A program made the translations under genes and the position numbers. A DNA stretch of 64,000 bases from Nodosilinea sp. P-1105 (GTDB lineage: Bacteria > Cyanobacteriota > Cyanobacteriia > Phormidesmidales > Phormidesmidaceae): NCBI RefSeq assembly GCF_012911975.1, contig NZ_SMDQ01000026.1, positions 1-64,000 on the forward strand. Direction: 5' to 3'. Under the pieces are notes generated by a model that was not told where the DNA came from, searched no databases, and saw nothing but the letters and a program-made list of their open reading frames with translations. Position 1 is the first letter of the stretch. Every line of letters begins with the position of its first letter. Shown here one piece after another: positions 1 through 7,288 of the stretch.

Positions 1-95
1 CTATAGCAATCGCCCCGCCCTGATGAAGCGACTGCGCTCGATTAGGACATAACGCCCAGGCTATAGTAGTGGGCAACTGCACCCCCGTCTACGCC

Positions 96-2282
96 ATGAC
101 CGGATTTGAATCCCTGATCGGAGCCGCCGCCGCTGGCCTGGGTGGCCTGATCACCAGCCTGGTGAAAGACAAGGGCACCGAAACCCTGAAAAAGTTCGAC
201 TGGGACATCAGCAAAAACCTGGCCCTGAAAAAGGCCCTGGTGGACTACGTGCGCCGCTACATTGATCGCCACGGCACCCTCAAAGTCGCCTGCGTGCGCA
301 TGGATTACCCCGTGCGGCTCGACGAAATCTACACCGCTGTGCAACTGCTGGATCGCTCAGCCCTGCGCTACTTTGAGTCGGAAGATGCCCTGCAAGAGCA
401 GTACCGCGAAAGCGGCAAGCGCGGATTCAACGTCACCCGTGCTGAGAAGAAGCCCGGTCTGCAAGTGGCCAACGAGCAGCAATACCTGATGGTCTTGGGC
501 GGGCCAGGGGTGGGCAAATCTACCTTTTTGCGCAAAGTGGGTCTGGAGGCACTGCGCACCCTGGGCCGCCGCGACTTTCCGGGCAAAGACCCCGGTAACC
601 TGCTGGTGCCGCAGCAAATTTTCTACCAGCACCCTTGCATTCCGGTGATGCTAGAGCTACGCCAGTTCGACAAGGCTGATCTCAACATTCAGTCTTTCAT
701 TGCCGCCGAACTGGAAACCTGTGGCTTTCCCCATTCCGAGGAGTTGACGGAGCTATTTCTCAAGAACGGCAAGCTTCTGGTGTTGCTGGATGGCCTGGAT
801 GAAGTACCCAGCGCCACTTTGGATCATGTTCTCAAGGAGATTAGAGGTCTGGTTGATCGATATGGTGATAACCGCTTTATTGCTTCTTGCCGAGTAGCAG
901 CCTACACCTTTGGCGGCTTTACGCGTTTCAAAGATGTGGCCATGGCCGCCTTTGAAGATGAGCAGATTCAGCAGTTCATCAAAAACTGGTTCCAAAAAGA
1001 GCGCGATGCAGAAACAAACACGGCTGAACGTTGCTGGGAACTGCTGAACAGCCCCGACTATCAGGCCGCTAAAGAGCTGGCCCAAACCCCGCTACTGCTC
1101 ACCCTTTTGTGCGTAGTCTACGATGAGTTTCAAGACTTTCCCAAAAAGCGCCACGCTCTCTATTGCGAAGCCCTAGACGTGCTGCTGCGCAAGTGGGCCT
1201 CTGAAAAGCGCATCCAGCGCAATCCCATCTATCAAGAGCTGAGTGCCGAGCTAGAGCTAGATATGCTGGCCGAGATCGCCTATACCAGCTTTGTCGATGA
1301 CCAGCTTTTCTTCTCCAAAGACAGGCTGATCCACCAAATTCGCGAATTTTTGATCCATAACCTAAACGCCCCCAGCCATCTGGATAGCGAAACCGTACTG
1401 CACGAAATCGAGATTCAGCAGGGGATCTTGGTCGAGCGAGCTAGGGATGCCTATTCTTTTTCGCACCTGACATTTCAGGAGTATTTGACCGCTAAATGCA
1501 TTGTTGACAACAACAAAATCAATCAACTGCCCCACGACCACGGAACTGAGAAGCACTGGCGAGAAGTCTTTTTGCTGGTAGCTGGATTAGCACCGGGTAA
1601 GTGTGGAGCCACCGATTTATTACTAGCTATGGAGCAGCAAGCACAAACATACCTCACTAGCGATAAACTTAAAGCTATTATCGTCTGGTCTGCATCAGCA
1701 ATTGACAACTCAACAGGATCTGCTAAAGCATTGGCTAAGCGGGTTTCTGCTATCTTTTTCAACCTCGGCATTGATCGTGCTCTAGACAGTGCCCGCGATC
1801 TTGCTCGTGCCCTTGACCTCAACCTTAACCTCAATCTCAACCTTGACCTTGACCTTGACCTTGACCTAGCAGGCGACGCCGACCTTGACCTTGACCTTGA
1901 CCTTAAAGACTACGGCCGCACCCGTGTGCAAGCCCTCTCCCGCGCCCGCGCATTGGATCTCGCCCGAGAATATCAAGGGCTTGGCATTTTTAACGTCAAT
2001 TCAATTGATAGCATCGTTTCAGATCTAAATAAATACTACACTTCAGCCAAAAAAATATCACAGAAGGATCGTGGTGATTTCAAGCTGGAAATCACCAATA
2101 TATTTGCCGAAAATCTGAATTATGACGTAGATGATTTCTCGCTTTCAAGACAAGAGATTAACCAATTATCTGACTATTTTTACCTTCTAGAACTCATGAT
2201 TCGCTGCAAGGAGGCAGCGGTGCGGGTGTCGCCGCAGGTGTGGGAGGGCATTGAGTCGCGCATGGTCACAGTGCCCGATTGA
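96..2282 (+). CDS. NACHT-type STAND NTPase with Leu/Asp-repeat C-terminus
   Basis: A 728-residue P-loop NTPase of the NACHT/STAND class. The sequence shows an N-terminal helical region (about 1-125), Walker A GGPGVGKST at about 135-143, Walker B LLVLLDGLDE at about 227-236, an arginine-bearing sensor stretch (RFIASCRVAAY), and a NACHT-like helical segment ending in SFSHLTFQEYL. The C-terminus has an alternating Leu/Asp/Asn tract encoded by a hexanucleotide repeat, then a mixed helical tail. A GTG at 69 is in frame, but the ATG at 96 begins the hydrophobic GFESLIGAAAAGLGG stretch and is preferred. Bacterial NACHT proteins are known as ligand-triggered immune or signalling ATPases. Here no effector domain is recognisable at the N-terminus, so its output is unknown. 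The neighbouring decayed toxin-antitoxin genes suggest an accessory, defence-type location. The class call is firm and the role is inference. Confidence 0.85.
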   Translation: MTGFESLIGAAAAGLGGLITSLVKDKGTETLKKFDWDISKNLALKKALVDYVRRYIDRHGTLKVACVRMDYPVRLDEIYTAVQLLDRSALRYFESEDALQEQYRESGKRGFNVTRAEKKPGLQVANEQQYLMVLGGPGVGKSTFLRKVGLEALRTLGRRDFPGKDPGNLLVPQQIFYQHPCIPVMLELRQFDKADLNIQSFIAAELETCGFPHSEELTELFLKNGKLLVLLDGLDEVPSATLDHVLKEIRGLVDRYGDNRFIASCRVAAYTFGGFTRFKDVAMAAFEDEQIQQFIKNWFQKERDAETNTAERCWELLNSPDYQAAKELAQTPLLLTLLCVVYDEFQDFPKKRHALYCEALDVLLRKWASEKRIQRNPIYQELSAELELDMLAEIAYTSFVDDQLFFSKDRLIHQIREFLIHNLNAPSHLDSETVLHEIEIQQGILVERARDAYSFSHLTFQEYLTAKCIVDNNKINQLPHDHGTEKHWREVFLLVAGLAPGKCGATDLLLAMEQQAQTYLTSDKLKAIIVWSASAIDNSTGSAKALAKRVSAIFFNLGIDRALDSARDLARALDLNLNLNLNLDLDLDLDLAGDADLDLDLDLKDYGRTRVQALSRARALDLAREYQGLGIFNVNSIDSIVSDLNKYYTSAKKISQKDRGDFKLEITNIFAENLNYDVDDFSLSRQEINQLSDYFYLLELMIRCKEAAVRVSPQVWEGIESRMVTVPD
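1812..1904 (+). repeat. Hexanucleotide GACCTT/AACCTY array inside the NACHT gene
   Basis: Tandem six-base units alternate between AACCTY and GACCTT, with one degenerate interruption (about 1867-1880). Because the unit is six bases, the frame is kept and each unit adds Asn-Leu or Asp-Leu. Slipped-strand expansion or contraction would change protein length without a frameshift. Confidence 0.9.
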
Positions 2283-2407
2283 CAATTTCAGATTTTGGAT
2301 TGAGGATTTTGAATTGGGGACTTTGGAGGGTCGCTAAAATGGAGGAATGTCTTGCTTGGCTTGCGAGAATGCCAGTGCAGATACCAATCGTAGATAAGTG
2401 CTAACCT

Positions 2408-2650
2408 ATGCCAACTGTGCTAAGAATTGGGGCTTACCGTTTTTATTTCTTTTCCAGAGAAGAGAGTCGAATGCATATTCATGTTTCCTGTGCCGACGGG
2501 GAAGCTAAATTTTAGCTAGAGTCAGACATAGAGCTGGCCACTAATTACAAACTTTCACGAGTACAACTAAAGCAGATAGAGAAGCTGATTGAGGAACACT
2601 ATGACGACTTCAGAAATGCATGGAATAATTACTTCCCAGACAGAGGTTAG
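2408..2650 (+). pseudogene. DUF4160 family gene interrupted by one amber codon
   Basis: The reading frame from ATG 2408 begins MPTVLRIGAYRFYFFSREE and continues with MHIHVSCADGEAKF, the conserved DUF4160 start in which the HxH-type segment precedes K(F/L)W. At 2513-2515 a TAG replaces the codon where family members usually carry Trp. The frame then continues open to a stop at 2648-2650, with the expected helical C-terminus (SRVQLKQIEKLIEEHYDD). DUF4160 genes commonly lie directly upstream of DUF2442 genes, as here, in a toxin-antitoxin-like pair. A single G-to-A change explains the stop, so the loss looks recent, or it is a sequencing error. Confidence 0.75.
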
Positions 2651-2891
2651 CAACATTTCAGCTAACGGTCTGTGGGTACTCTGCCACGATCGCGAGTATT
2701 TCTTGCCCTACGACCAGTTCCCCTGGTTCAAAGATGCGCCCATCAAACATATCTTTAACCTGGAAGAACCCCATCCTGGCCATCTCTACTGGCCTGATCT
2801 CGACATTGATCTATCCCTTGACATCATCCAGCACCCAGAGCGATTCCCTCTAATCAGCGGAACGATTCGCGATTTTCCTGAAACCGTTTGA
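2601..2891 (+). CDS. DUF2442 domain protein
   Basis: A 96-residue protein starting at ATG 2601; an in-frame TTG at 2589 is less likely. It matches the DUF2442 pattern: a first strand (GLWVLCHDREYFLPYDQFPWF) then HLYWPDLDIDLSLDII and ERFPL near the end. It overlaps the end of the DUF4160 frame in a different phase, the usual arrangement of this gene pair, which is often listed as toxin-antitoxin-like. Since the DUF4160 partner carries a nonsense codon, this gene may now be an orphan. Molecular activity of the family is not established; the possible DNA- or partner-binding role is inference. Confidence 0.75.
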   Translation: MTTSEMHGIITSQTEVSNISANGLWVLCHDREYFLPYDQFPWFKDAPIKHIFNLEEPHPGHLYWPDLDIDLSLDIIQHPERFPLISGTIRDFPETV

Positions 2892-2943
2892 CCTGCTCAA
2901 GTAGATCGATGGGGAGCCGTACTGTCACGGCCTGACGTTCCAT
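2854..2943 (-). pseudogene. Ribbon-helix-helix antitoxin N-terminal remnant
   Basis: A 29-codon minus-strand frame from ATG 2943 reads MERQAVTVRLPIDLLEQVKRF and stops at 2854 inside the DUF2442 gene. The strand-then-helix pattern (AVTVRLPIDLLEQV) resembles the start of CopG/ribbon-helix-helix antitoxins. Only the first structural elements remain, so it is best read as a fragment. It is very short, so chance similarity cannot be excluded. Confidence 0.35.
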
Positions 2944-3057
2944 GGCTTATCCCTTTGATATCACAAGGTGATGTCATCCAGTGTAACCAAGTTAGCTGCA
3001 ATGGGTTCAAACCAGGCTGGCATGGTAAGCGATCTATCCCTTGAGATCAGTCAGTAC

Positions 3058-3642
3058 CTACTGAACACGCTCCATCCACTGAGCCAGTCGCAGGCCGTAC
3101 CGTTCGCAACTGAGGCGATCGCCGGGATGTAGCTCCGGGCCGCGCTCAAAGTCCATCGGAGTTTGCCCCATCACCCCCAGGTACGCCCCCACCCGGTTGA
3201 CCCCGTCGTTCGATTCGCGTGCAGTGCAGTCAATATCCCCTGGATTGACCCAGACCATCGCCTGCTGGGCCGCCAAGACGCTGAAATAGATCAGGGTATT
3301 GAGCTTGTCGCCACTGAGGGCTGAACCATGGGTAAACCCGCCAGCTAGCTTGTTCTTCCAGGCCTGCTGCAGCCAAATTTCGCTGCTGTAGTCGGCGAAG
3401 GCCTTAAATTGGGCAGCGACAGTGCCCATGTAAGTGGGGGAGCCAAAGACAATGGCAGCGGCGGATTGCAGACGCTGCATATAGCCGTTGTCTGCCCAGC
3501 GACCCGCCTGAATTTGAGCGCCACGAATACGAAGTAAATCAGCTTCAGCCCCGGCATGATTCTGAATGCCTTGGGCGATGGCTTCGGCCATTAGGTGAGT
3601 ATGGCCAGTACTGGAAAAGTAAATGATGGCAGCTTTGCCCAT
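3058..3642 (-). CDS. Flavodoxin family protein (WrbA-like)
   Basis: A 194-residue flavodoxin-fold protein. The N-terminus carries the FMN phosphate loop after the first strand (AAIIYFSSTGHTHLMAEAIAQG), and the second FMN-contact loop appears as FGSPTYMGTVAAQFKAF. Length and the GGFTHGSALSGD segment fit the WrbA/NAD(P)H:quinone oxidoreductase side of the family rather than electron-carrier flavodoxins. No signal peptide is seen, so it is probably cytosolic. It is transcribed toward DUF2442 and lies next to a MarR gene on the same strand with about 140 bp between them, so a shared redox theme with the regulator is possible but unproven. Confidence 0.8.
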   Translation of the reverse strand: MGKAAIIYFSSTGHTHLMAEAIAQGIQNHAGAEADLLRIRGAQIQAGRWADNGYMQRLQSAAAIVFGSPTYMGTVAAQFKAFADYSSEIWLQQAWKNKLAGGFTHGSALSGDKLNTLIYFSVLAAQQAMVWVNPGDIDCTARESNDGVNRVGAYLGVMGQTPMDFERGPELHPGDRLSCERYGLRLAQWMERVQ

Positions 3643-3783
3643 GGTAGTCCCTTTGCTGTATCACAACCGAGAAAAATATAGTACAAACGAATTATGGACG
3701 ACAAGCTGCTAATCATTTGTTAATATCAGCCCGTCCGAAGCTGGGTTTTCGGGCGTGCCTTCTAGACCTTGGCCTCAGAGGTT

Positions 3784-4278
3784 TCAAGGGGTTTCAGCTG
3801 ATGCTGGATTCTCACTTAGCTTGGTGGTTTCTGCTTGCAGCACAGCAATGCTGCGGCTGACAAAATCTTGGATGATCGCCAACTCTTGATCGCTATAGCC
3901 AGAAAGTAGCTCCTCCATTTGCTGCCCCAGGTCAGCAAACAGGGGGGCGATTTCTGCTTCCATCTTTTCTAAGACCGGCTGAATCACCACCTTGCGGCGA
4001 TCGCTGGGGTCGCGATCGCGCCGCACAAATCCCGCCTTTTCCAACCGATCCACCAGCCCCGTGATTGCCCCGGTGGTCAGTCCGGTCAACTCCGCTAGTT
4101 GACCAGCGGTGAGAGTTCCGGCCCGGCTCAGCAGATCTAGGGCCTTATGCTCGACTGCGCTCAGGCCGACGCGATCGCTGACGGCGGCATGGAACATCAG
4201 GGTACGGGCACTGAGCTCCCGCCCCAACTGAAGATTGGCCTGCAACAGGGCCTCGCGATCCGACGCTTGGTTTGACAA
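3784..4278 (-). CDS. MarR family transcriptional regulator
   Basis: A 164-residue winged-helix repressor. The helix-turn-helix lies at about 50-85 (LTAGQLAELTGLTTGAITGLVDRLEKAGFV) followed by the wing RRDRDPSDRRKVVIQP, which is diagnostic for MarR proteins. Flanking helices (about 10-40 and 105-150) would form the dimer interface. It is divergent from the DUF1772-like membrane gene. The gap between them contains a perfect palindrome at 4308-4322, the likely operator, so autoregulation together with control of the membrane gene is expected. The ligand is not predictable from sequence. Confidence 0.9.
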   Translation of the reverse strand: MSNQASDREALLQANLQLGRELSARTLMFHAAVSDRVGLSAVEHKALDLLSRAGTLTAGQLAELTGLTTGAITGLVDRLEKAGFVRRDRDPSDRRKVVIQPVLEKMEAEIAPLFADLGQQMEELLSGYSDQELAIIQDFVSRSIAVLQAETTKLSENPASAETP

Positions 4279-4307
4279 GTCTCCGAATTCCTCTTAGCAT
4301 CTAATTA

Positions 4308-4322
4308 TCTTAGAATCTAAGA
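4308..4322. promoter_or_regulatory. Candidate MarR operator palindrome
   Basis: TCTTAGAATCTAAGA is a perfect 7-1-7 palindrome, 30 bp upstream of the MarR start and 71 bp upstream of the divergent membrane gene. A related half-site (CTTAGCATCTAA) overlaps it at 4292-4303. Size and position fit a MarR dimer site. Binding is inferred. Confidence 0.6.
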
Positions 4323-4393
4323 AATATAGCTTCCAAGATTTTCTTTAGTTTAGCGCTCGCTCTAAAACTTCACTGTGCCCCAGGAGAACTCCC

Positions 4394-4942
4394 ATGAATC
4401 CACAGCTCCATCCCTGGCCAATGACTTGGCGGCCAGGTAAGTCCGGCTCTGCTGCCATTGCCCAACTGCTGCTGTGGCTGTGGGTGCTCAATCTCGGTAT
4501 TGCTCTGGGGGCGGGGCTGTATGAAGCCACCATCGTCTTTCCCCAGTGGCTGGTGACGCTGCCCGATGGGAGCTACCAGTGGCAGGCCGAAGTGGCTCGA
4601 GCGGCGAACACCGGGCTGCGGTTTTGGGTGTACGTGACGACGGTGCCGCTAACGGTGCTGACCCTGGCTAATGCCATGATGGCCTGGCCTTCCCAGGGCA
4701 AACTCCGCCGCTGGTGGTTCGGGGCCGTGGGCCTAGCCCTGGCCGAGCGCCTGTTCACCTTTGGCTATTTTGTACCTACGATGCTGCACCTGATGGGGGA
4801 TAACGTGGCTGGCTCAGATGCGATCGCGACGGCACTGCGCTGGAGCCACCTCAACCATCTGCGCCATATACTGTTGCTGCTGGCCTGGGTAGCGGCCTTG
4901 CAAACCTTTGCTCTGTTCTCTCATAGGAAAGTTTCACAATGA
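4394..4942 (+). CDS. DUF1772-like four-helix membrane protein
   Basis: A 182-residue integral membrane protein with four predicted hydrophobic segments at about 22-45, 74-95, 105-127 and 155-175. The pattern GLYEATIVFPQW after the first helix and a final LNHLRHILLLLAW resembles DUF1772/anthrone oxygenase-like proteins, though the match is by eye. It follows a good GGAG ribosome binding site and is divergent from a MarR regulator across a palindromic operator, so induction by a small hydrophobic compound is a reasonable inference. Its stop overlaps the first codon of the decayed cupin gene (ATGA at 4939), showing that the two once formed an operon. Confidence 0.6.
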   Translation: MNPQLHPWPMTWRPGKSGSAAIAQLLLWLWVLNLGIALGAGLYEATIVFPQWLVTLPDGSYQWQAEVARAANTGLRFWVYVTTVPLTVLTLANAMMAWPSQGKLRRWWFGAVGLALAERLFTFGYFVPTMLHLMGDNVAGSDAIATALRWSHLNHLRHILLLLAWVAALQTFALFSHRKVSQ

Positions 4943-5231
4943 CTGAGTCACAACCCTTTCTCTTGCGCGTGCAGCAGATTGAAGCCAGTCTACAAACTTT
5001 TTCCCATCCATGGAATCCTCAATCACGGGTGACTTCATGGCGTTCCCCACGCCTTCTGTGGCCCATCATCTTCGTAATCCCAGTGACCAGGAGTTGGTTT
5101 ATCTAATGGGAGGAGAAAATTTAGAGGTTGAAGTTGCTGATTTCCCCCGTCTGGGAAAACGGATGTTTCGTCGGGGGGAGGTGGTTGAAATCTCGAATCT
5201 TGCTGATATTGAGCCCTTTGGTCCACTGTAA
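4939..5231 (+). pseudogene. Cupin-domain gene with internal out-of-frame deletion
   Basis: The first frame (from ATG 4939) encodes a cupin-like start ending TFSHPWNPQS at about 5025. From about 5028 a different frame encodes GDFMAFPTPSVAHHLRNP and then VYLMGGENLEVEVADFP, the end of the same kind of cupin (quercetinase-like) protein. The middle, which should hold the metal-binding beta-barrel core with its His/Glu ligands, is missing, and the two halves are out of frame. I infer a single internal deletion of roughly 240 bp. The start codon overlaps the stop of the membrane gene, marking former translational coupling. Confidence 0.75.
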
Positions 5232-5297
5232 CGCTACTGGCGGTCTTCGCAAAAGTAACCTATTGTTTTGAGGCTTGTCGAATCTTCCCCTGGGTTC

Positions 5298-6374
5298 ATG
5301 ACCATCGTTATTCGACCCTTGCAGGCGACTGATGGCAGGTCACTCCGTCATCTGTTTCGTCGCGCGTTTAACTGGATGAAGCTACCGTTTCTCCCAGCTC
5401 ATCCCCCTGGCTTTGTGGCGATCAAAGGGGAACAGATCTGCGGCGGCATTGTCATCAAAATATTTTCCCTGCCTGGGGGGCAGCGGGGAGGAACCATCTT
5501 GTCTCTGGCCACCGCCCCCGAGGTTAGGGGGCAAGGGGTCGGTCAACGCTTGGTGGAAGCAGCCCTAGATTTCTTGCAAGACCAGGGCTGTCACCAGGTC
5601 CTCACCTGCGTTGAGGGCCACAACACCTCCTCTAGCCAGCAGTTTGCCACCCGGGGATTTCGGGTGCTGTCCCTGGGGCAGCAGTGGCGCGCCTACGGCT
5701 GGCGCATCCCCTACATTTGGTACAAGACGGGCCACCTGGGCGATATCGGGCATTTGCTCTGGTGCCGGGGTGTAGACTTTTCCCCTGGGAGGCCAGAGGT
5801 GGCCTGGCTCACCAGTGGGGTGGGCAATGGATTGGCGGTGGCGTTGATGCTGTGGCGACGAGGGGCGACTGATTTCTTAAGCTGGTCTGCCCTGGGGTTA
5901 GTGGTGCTGATGGTGGCAGGCATAATCGGGCTGCGGGAAGCGGGGATGGGCTGGGTGGCGCGGTGGCGCGGACTGGCCACCCGCCACTATGGCTGGGAGT
6001 CAGGTAGCTTGATCGCCATCGTGGTGGCTCTACTGGGGGGCTTTTTCCCGGTACCGGGCAACCGCTACCCGGCTCAGCGGGTGTGGCGTTATCGAGACCT
6101 GCGATCGCATCTGGGCTGGATGGCACTGGGCGGTATCGTCCCGATTTTGCTGCTGGTCTATGGGTGCAGTTGGGGCTTGCGTTGGGGCTTGCCCGACCCA
6201 GCCACAAACTGGCTGCGGCTAGCCCGCCTCACGGCCCTACTGTTGGTGGGTTGGGATACCCTGGTGCCGGTTTACCCCTTTAACTGCTTCAATGGCCGTC
6301 GGCTGTGGCAGTGGCATCCTGGCATTTGGGCCAGCGTAGCGATCTTGTGTTTGATCGGCATCAGCTTACCGTAA
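5298..6374 (+). CDS. GNAT acetyltransferase fused to a multi-helix membrane domain
   Basis: About 358 residues from ATG 5298 (an in-frame TTG lies at 5268). Residues 1-140 form a GNAT domain with the acetyl-CoA loop VRGQGVGQRLVEAALDF. The remainder has about five hydrophobic segments (starting at roughly 165, 190, 233, 275 and 330) and ends with a PFNCFNGRRLWQW motif, reminiscent of a NPDG/FDGG-type loop of site-2-protease-like membrane proteins but without an obvious HExxH. Such a tethered acetyltransferase would act on a membrane-proximal substrate; this is inference. It follows the dead cupin gene after 66 bp. Confidence 0.65.
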   Translation: MTIVIRPLQATDGRSLRHLFRRAFNWMKLPFLPAHPPGFVAIKGEQICGGIVIKIFSLPGGQRGGTILSLATAPEVRGQGVGQRLVEAALDFLQDQGCHQVLTCVEGHNTSSSQQFATRGFRVLSLGQQWRAYGWRIPYIWYKTGHLGDIGHLLWCRGVDFSPGRPEVAWLTSGVGNGLAVALMLWRRGATDFLSWSALGLVVLMVAGIIGLREAGMGWVARWRGLATRHYGWESGSLIAIVVALLGGFFPVPGNRYPAQRVWRYRDLRSHLGWMALGGIVPILLLVYGCSWGLRWGLPDPATNWLRLARLTALLLVGWDTLVPVYPFNCFNGRRLWQWHPGIWASVAILCLIGISLP

Positions 6375-6844
6375 GGGAAATTCGTGGTGATCGCTAGTAC
6401 GGCGATCGCCCATGCTCAGTTGTTATGGGATCAGAGCCCCCGGCAGCGAATCCAAAGTAAGACCTGGGAAACCAGCGCTAGGACAGGGAGTTCAACCAGA
6501 GGGCCAATAATTAAGGCGATCGCAAAAGGATTTTCGGTACCGCTGCAAGGGGCTGACCCAGCTGAAACAGAGCGCATCGTCATGACGCCCCAGGCTCAGA
6601 TAAAGCGGGAGCGTCTAGGGAGGTGTCTTCATGCTGGAGCGTGGAAACAATAGGACGGATATCCTGAATCAAGAAGCTGGATCTCTATATCGGCTTCTAG
6701 CAAAGCTTGAAAGCGGCGGTCACCGCCTTGGTGCGGCCTAAGTTAGCCAGCGCAATCCCTTTGTTATAAGTGCTTCGTGTTTGTCAGGTTTGATGGCGAT
6801 AATTAGGATGGGCTGAGAGCCAACTCATCTAATCCCCCATTGCC
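6375..6844. other. Gene-free stretch with a possible TPR fragment
   Basis: 470 bp without a convincing gene. A GTG-started frame (6384-6653) has no recognisable composition or family. On the minus strand at about 6697-6768 a short frame reads YNKGIALANLGRTKAV, which resembles one TPR repeat, so a decayed TPR gene is possible. The final 100 bp should hold the promoter of the EACC1-like/caspase pair. Confidence 0.4.
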
Positions 6845-7270
6845 ATGCCCCAACCCAATTCTGTGTTAATCGACTTTAGCGAAGCAGGTCTGGATCTGGA
6901 TCGAGCTGAACTGGAGAGCTTTTTGCTGACCATCGCCAACGAAATGGAGGCTGGCGACCTGGTGCGATCGGCTCGGCTGGCTCAGGATGAGGATATTCCA
7001 GAGGCGGCTAAATCTGGGGTGGCTGCGTTTCTCGTTGGAGTTTTGACCGCTGAGATCAACCGCGAGAACCTGGGCAAGGTGATGGACTACCTGGGCAATC
7101 TGCGCTACGGCAAGACCCTGACCCTATCTGGCGACATCGACGGCATGATTTACAACATTGAGTATCGCAACAAACAGGAGCTCGATCAGGCGGCGGATAC
7201 CATCGAGCGATTGGCAAATCTGCGGGTTAAGATACGGGAACAGCAGACCGAACCCGAAAATCAGCCATAG
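6845..7270 (+). CDS. EACC1-like effector-associated protein
   Basis: A 141-residue soluble protein with an N-terminal helical part (ELESFLLTIANEMEAGDLVRSA), a hydrophobic helix (AAFLVGVLTAEINRENLGKVMDYL) and a C-terminal strand-helix unit (KTLTLSGDIDGMIYNIEYRN, then a helix ending IERLANLRVKI). This layout resembles Effector-Associated Constant Component 1, a small protein reported next to caspase-like or other effectors in bacterial conflict systems. It precedes the caspase-like gene by 18 bp on the same strand, supporting an operon. Its last 24 codons recur in a decayed copy at 49881-49952. The family call is by pattern only. Confidence 0.55.
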   Translation: MPQPNSVLIDFSEAGLDLDRAELESFLLTIANEMEAGDLVRSARLAQDEDIPEAAKSGVAAFLVGVLTAEINRENLGKVMDYLGNLRYGKTLTLSGDIDGMIYNIEYRNKQELDQAADTIERLANLRVKIREQQTEPENQP

Positions 7271-7288
7271 CCATCCATATTCAACTTA

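Noticed and set aside
6384-6653. 89-residue GTG-started frame
   Set aside because: No family, weak start, mixed composition and repeat-like content; more likely non-coding.
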